Of a stretch of DNA of 64,000 nt, positions 63,919-64,000 are shown piece after piece. The DNA comes from Piezodorus guildinii (lineage: Eukaryota > Arthropoda > Insecta > Hemiptera > Pentatomidae): NCBI GenBank assembly GCA_023052935.1, contig CM041294.1, positions 85,607,474 through 85,671,473 of the forward strand, written 5' to 3'. The stretch's first letter is position 1, and each line of letters starts with the position of its first letter. Position numbers and translations under genes: made by a program. The notes under the pieces were generated by a model, which worked only from the letters and a program-made list of their open reading frames with translations, was not told the origin of the DNA and made no database searches.

Positions 63919-64000
63919 ATGGGGTCACCCGTGGTGCAGTTGCTTGAATAACAGCTTTCTATGCCCAAGGTTGCGAGTTCAAATAGAATGTCACCCTAGG
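63919..64000 (+). mobile_element. tRNA-derived SINE, head, continues past window end
   Basis: CATGGGGTCACCCGTGGTGC, CAGCTTTCTATGCCCAAGG and box B-like GCGAGTTCAAATAG. Confidence 0.65.

Overview
The window reads as AT-rich, repeat-dense intergenic DNA of an arthropod, most likely an insect. The evidence is several insect-type non-LTR retrotransposon lineages (CR1-like with PHD/coiled-coil ORF1, I-like with RNase H, Jockey-like with CCHC gag), a mariner remnant, a tRNA-derived SINE family, long (AT)n tracts and poly(A) scars. I found no convincing host gene, rRNA or functional tRNA. The species cannot be named from the sequence alone.

Layout. 1-2534 (minus): front half of CR1-like element A; its ORF2 is open through the window edge. 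2535-7892 (plus): 5'-truncated I-like element with 13-bp target-site duplications (TSDs), inserted in A's leader, which resumes at 7906. 8637-12945 (plus): CR1-like element B. 13.6-15.4 kb: dead mariner (minus) split by an I-like 3' end that itself carries a tiny Jockey 3' end. 20.2-23.2 kb (minus): Jockey-like element with intact but N-truncated ORF2. 24.6-28.1 kb: inverted repeats with hammerhead-like motifs, an RTE-type fragment, and a Jockey ORF1 copy truncated at its 3' end. 28-48 kb: mostly SINEs, an unclassified 0.9-1.1 kb repeat family with inverted termini, and degenerate Jockey ends. 48.5-52.5 kb: a 4-kb foldback palindrome made of 112-bp and 21-bp subrepeats, lodged in an old Jockey copy. 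56.0-60.6 kb (plus): apparently full-length Jockey element with 12-bp TSDs and both ORFs open. 60.9-64 kb: fragments.

How the parts work together. Autonomous elements encode an RNA-binding ORF1 protein and an APE-type endonuclease plus reverse transcriptase, and insert by target-primed reverse transcription; seven insertions here have recognisable 10-13 bp TSDs. SINEs and tail-only copies are presumably moved in trans. Nesting gives a relative chronology: mariner, then I-like 3' end, then Jockey tail; CR1-like A, then I-like; old Jockey copy, then foldback element. The Jockey element at 56-60.6 kb is the best candidate for recent activity.
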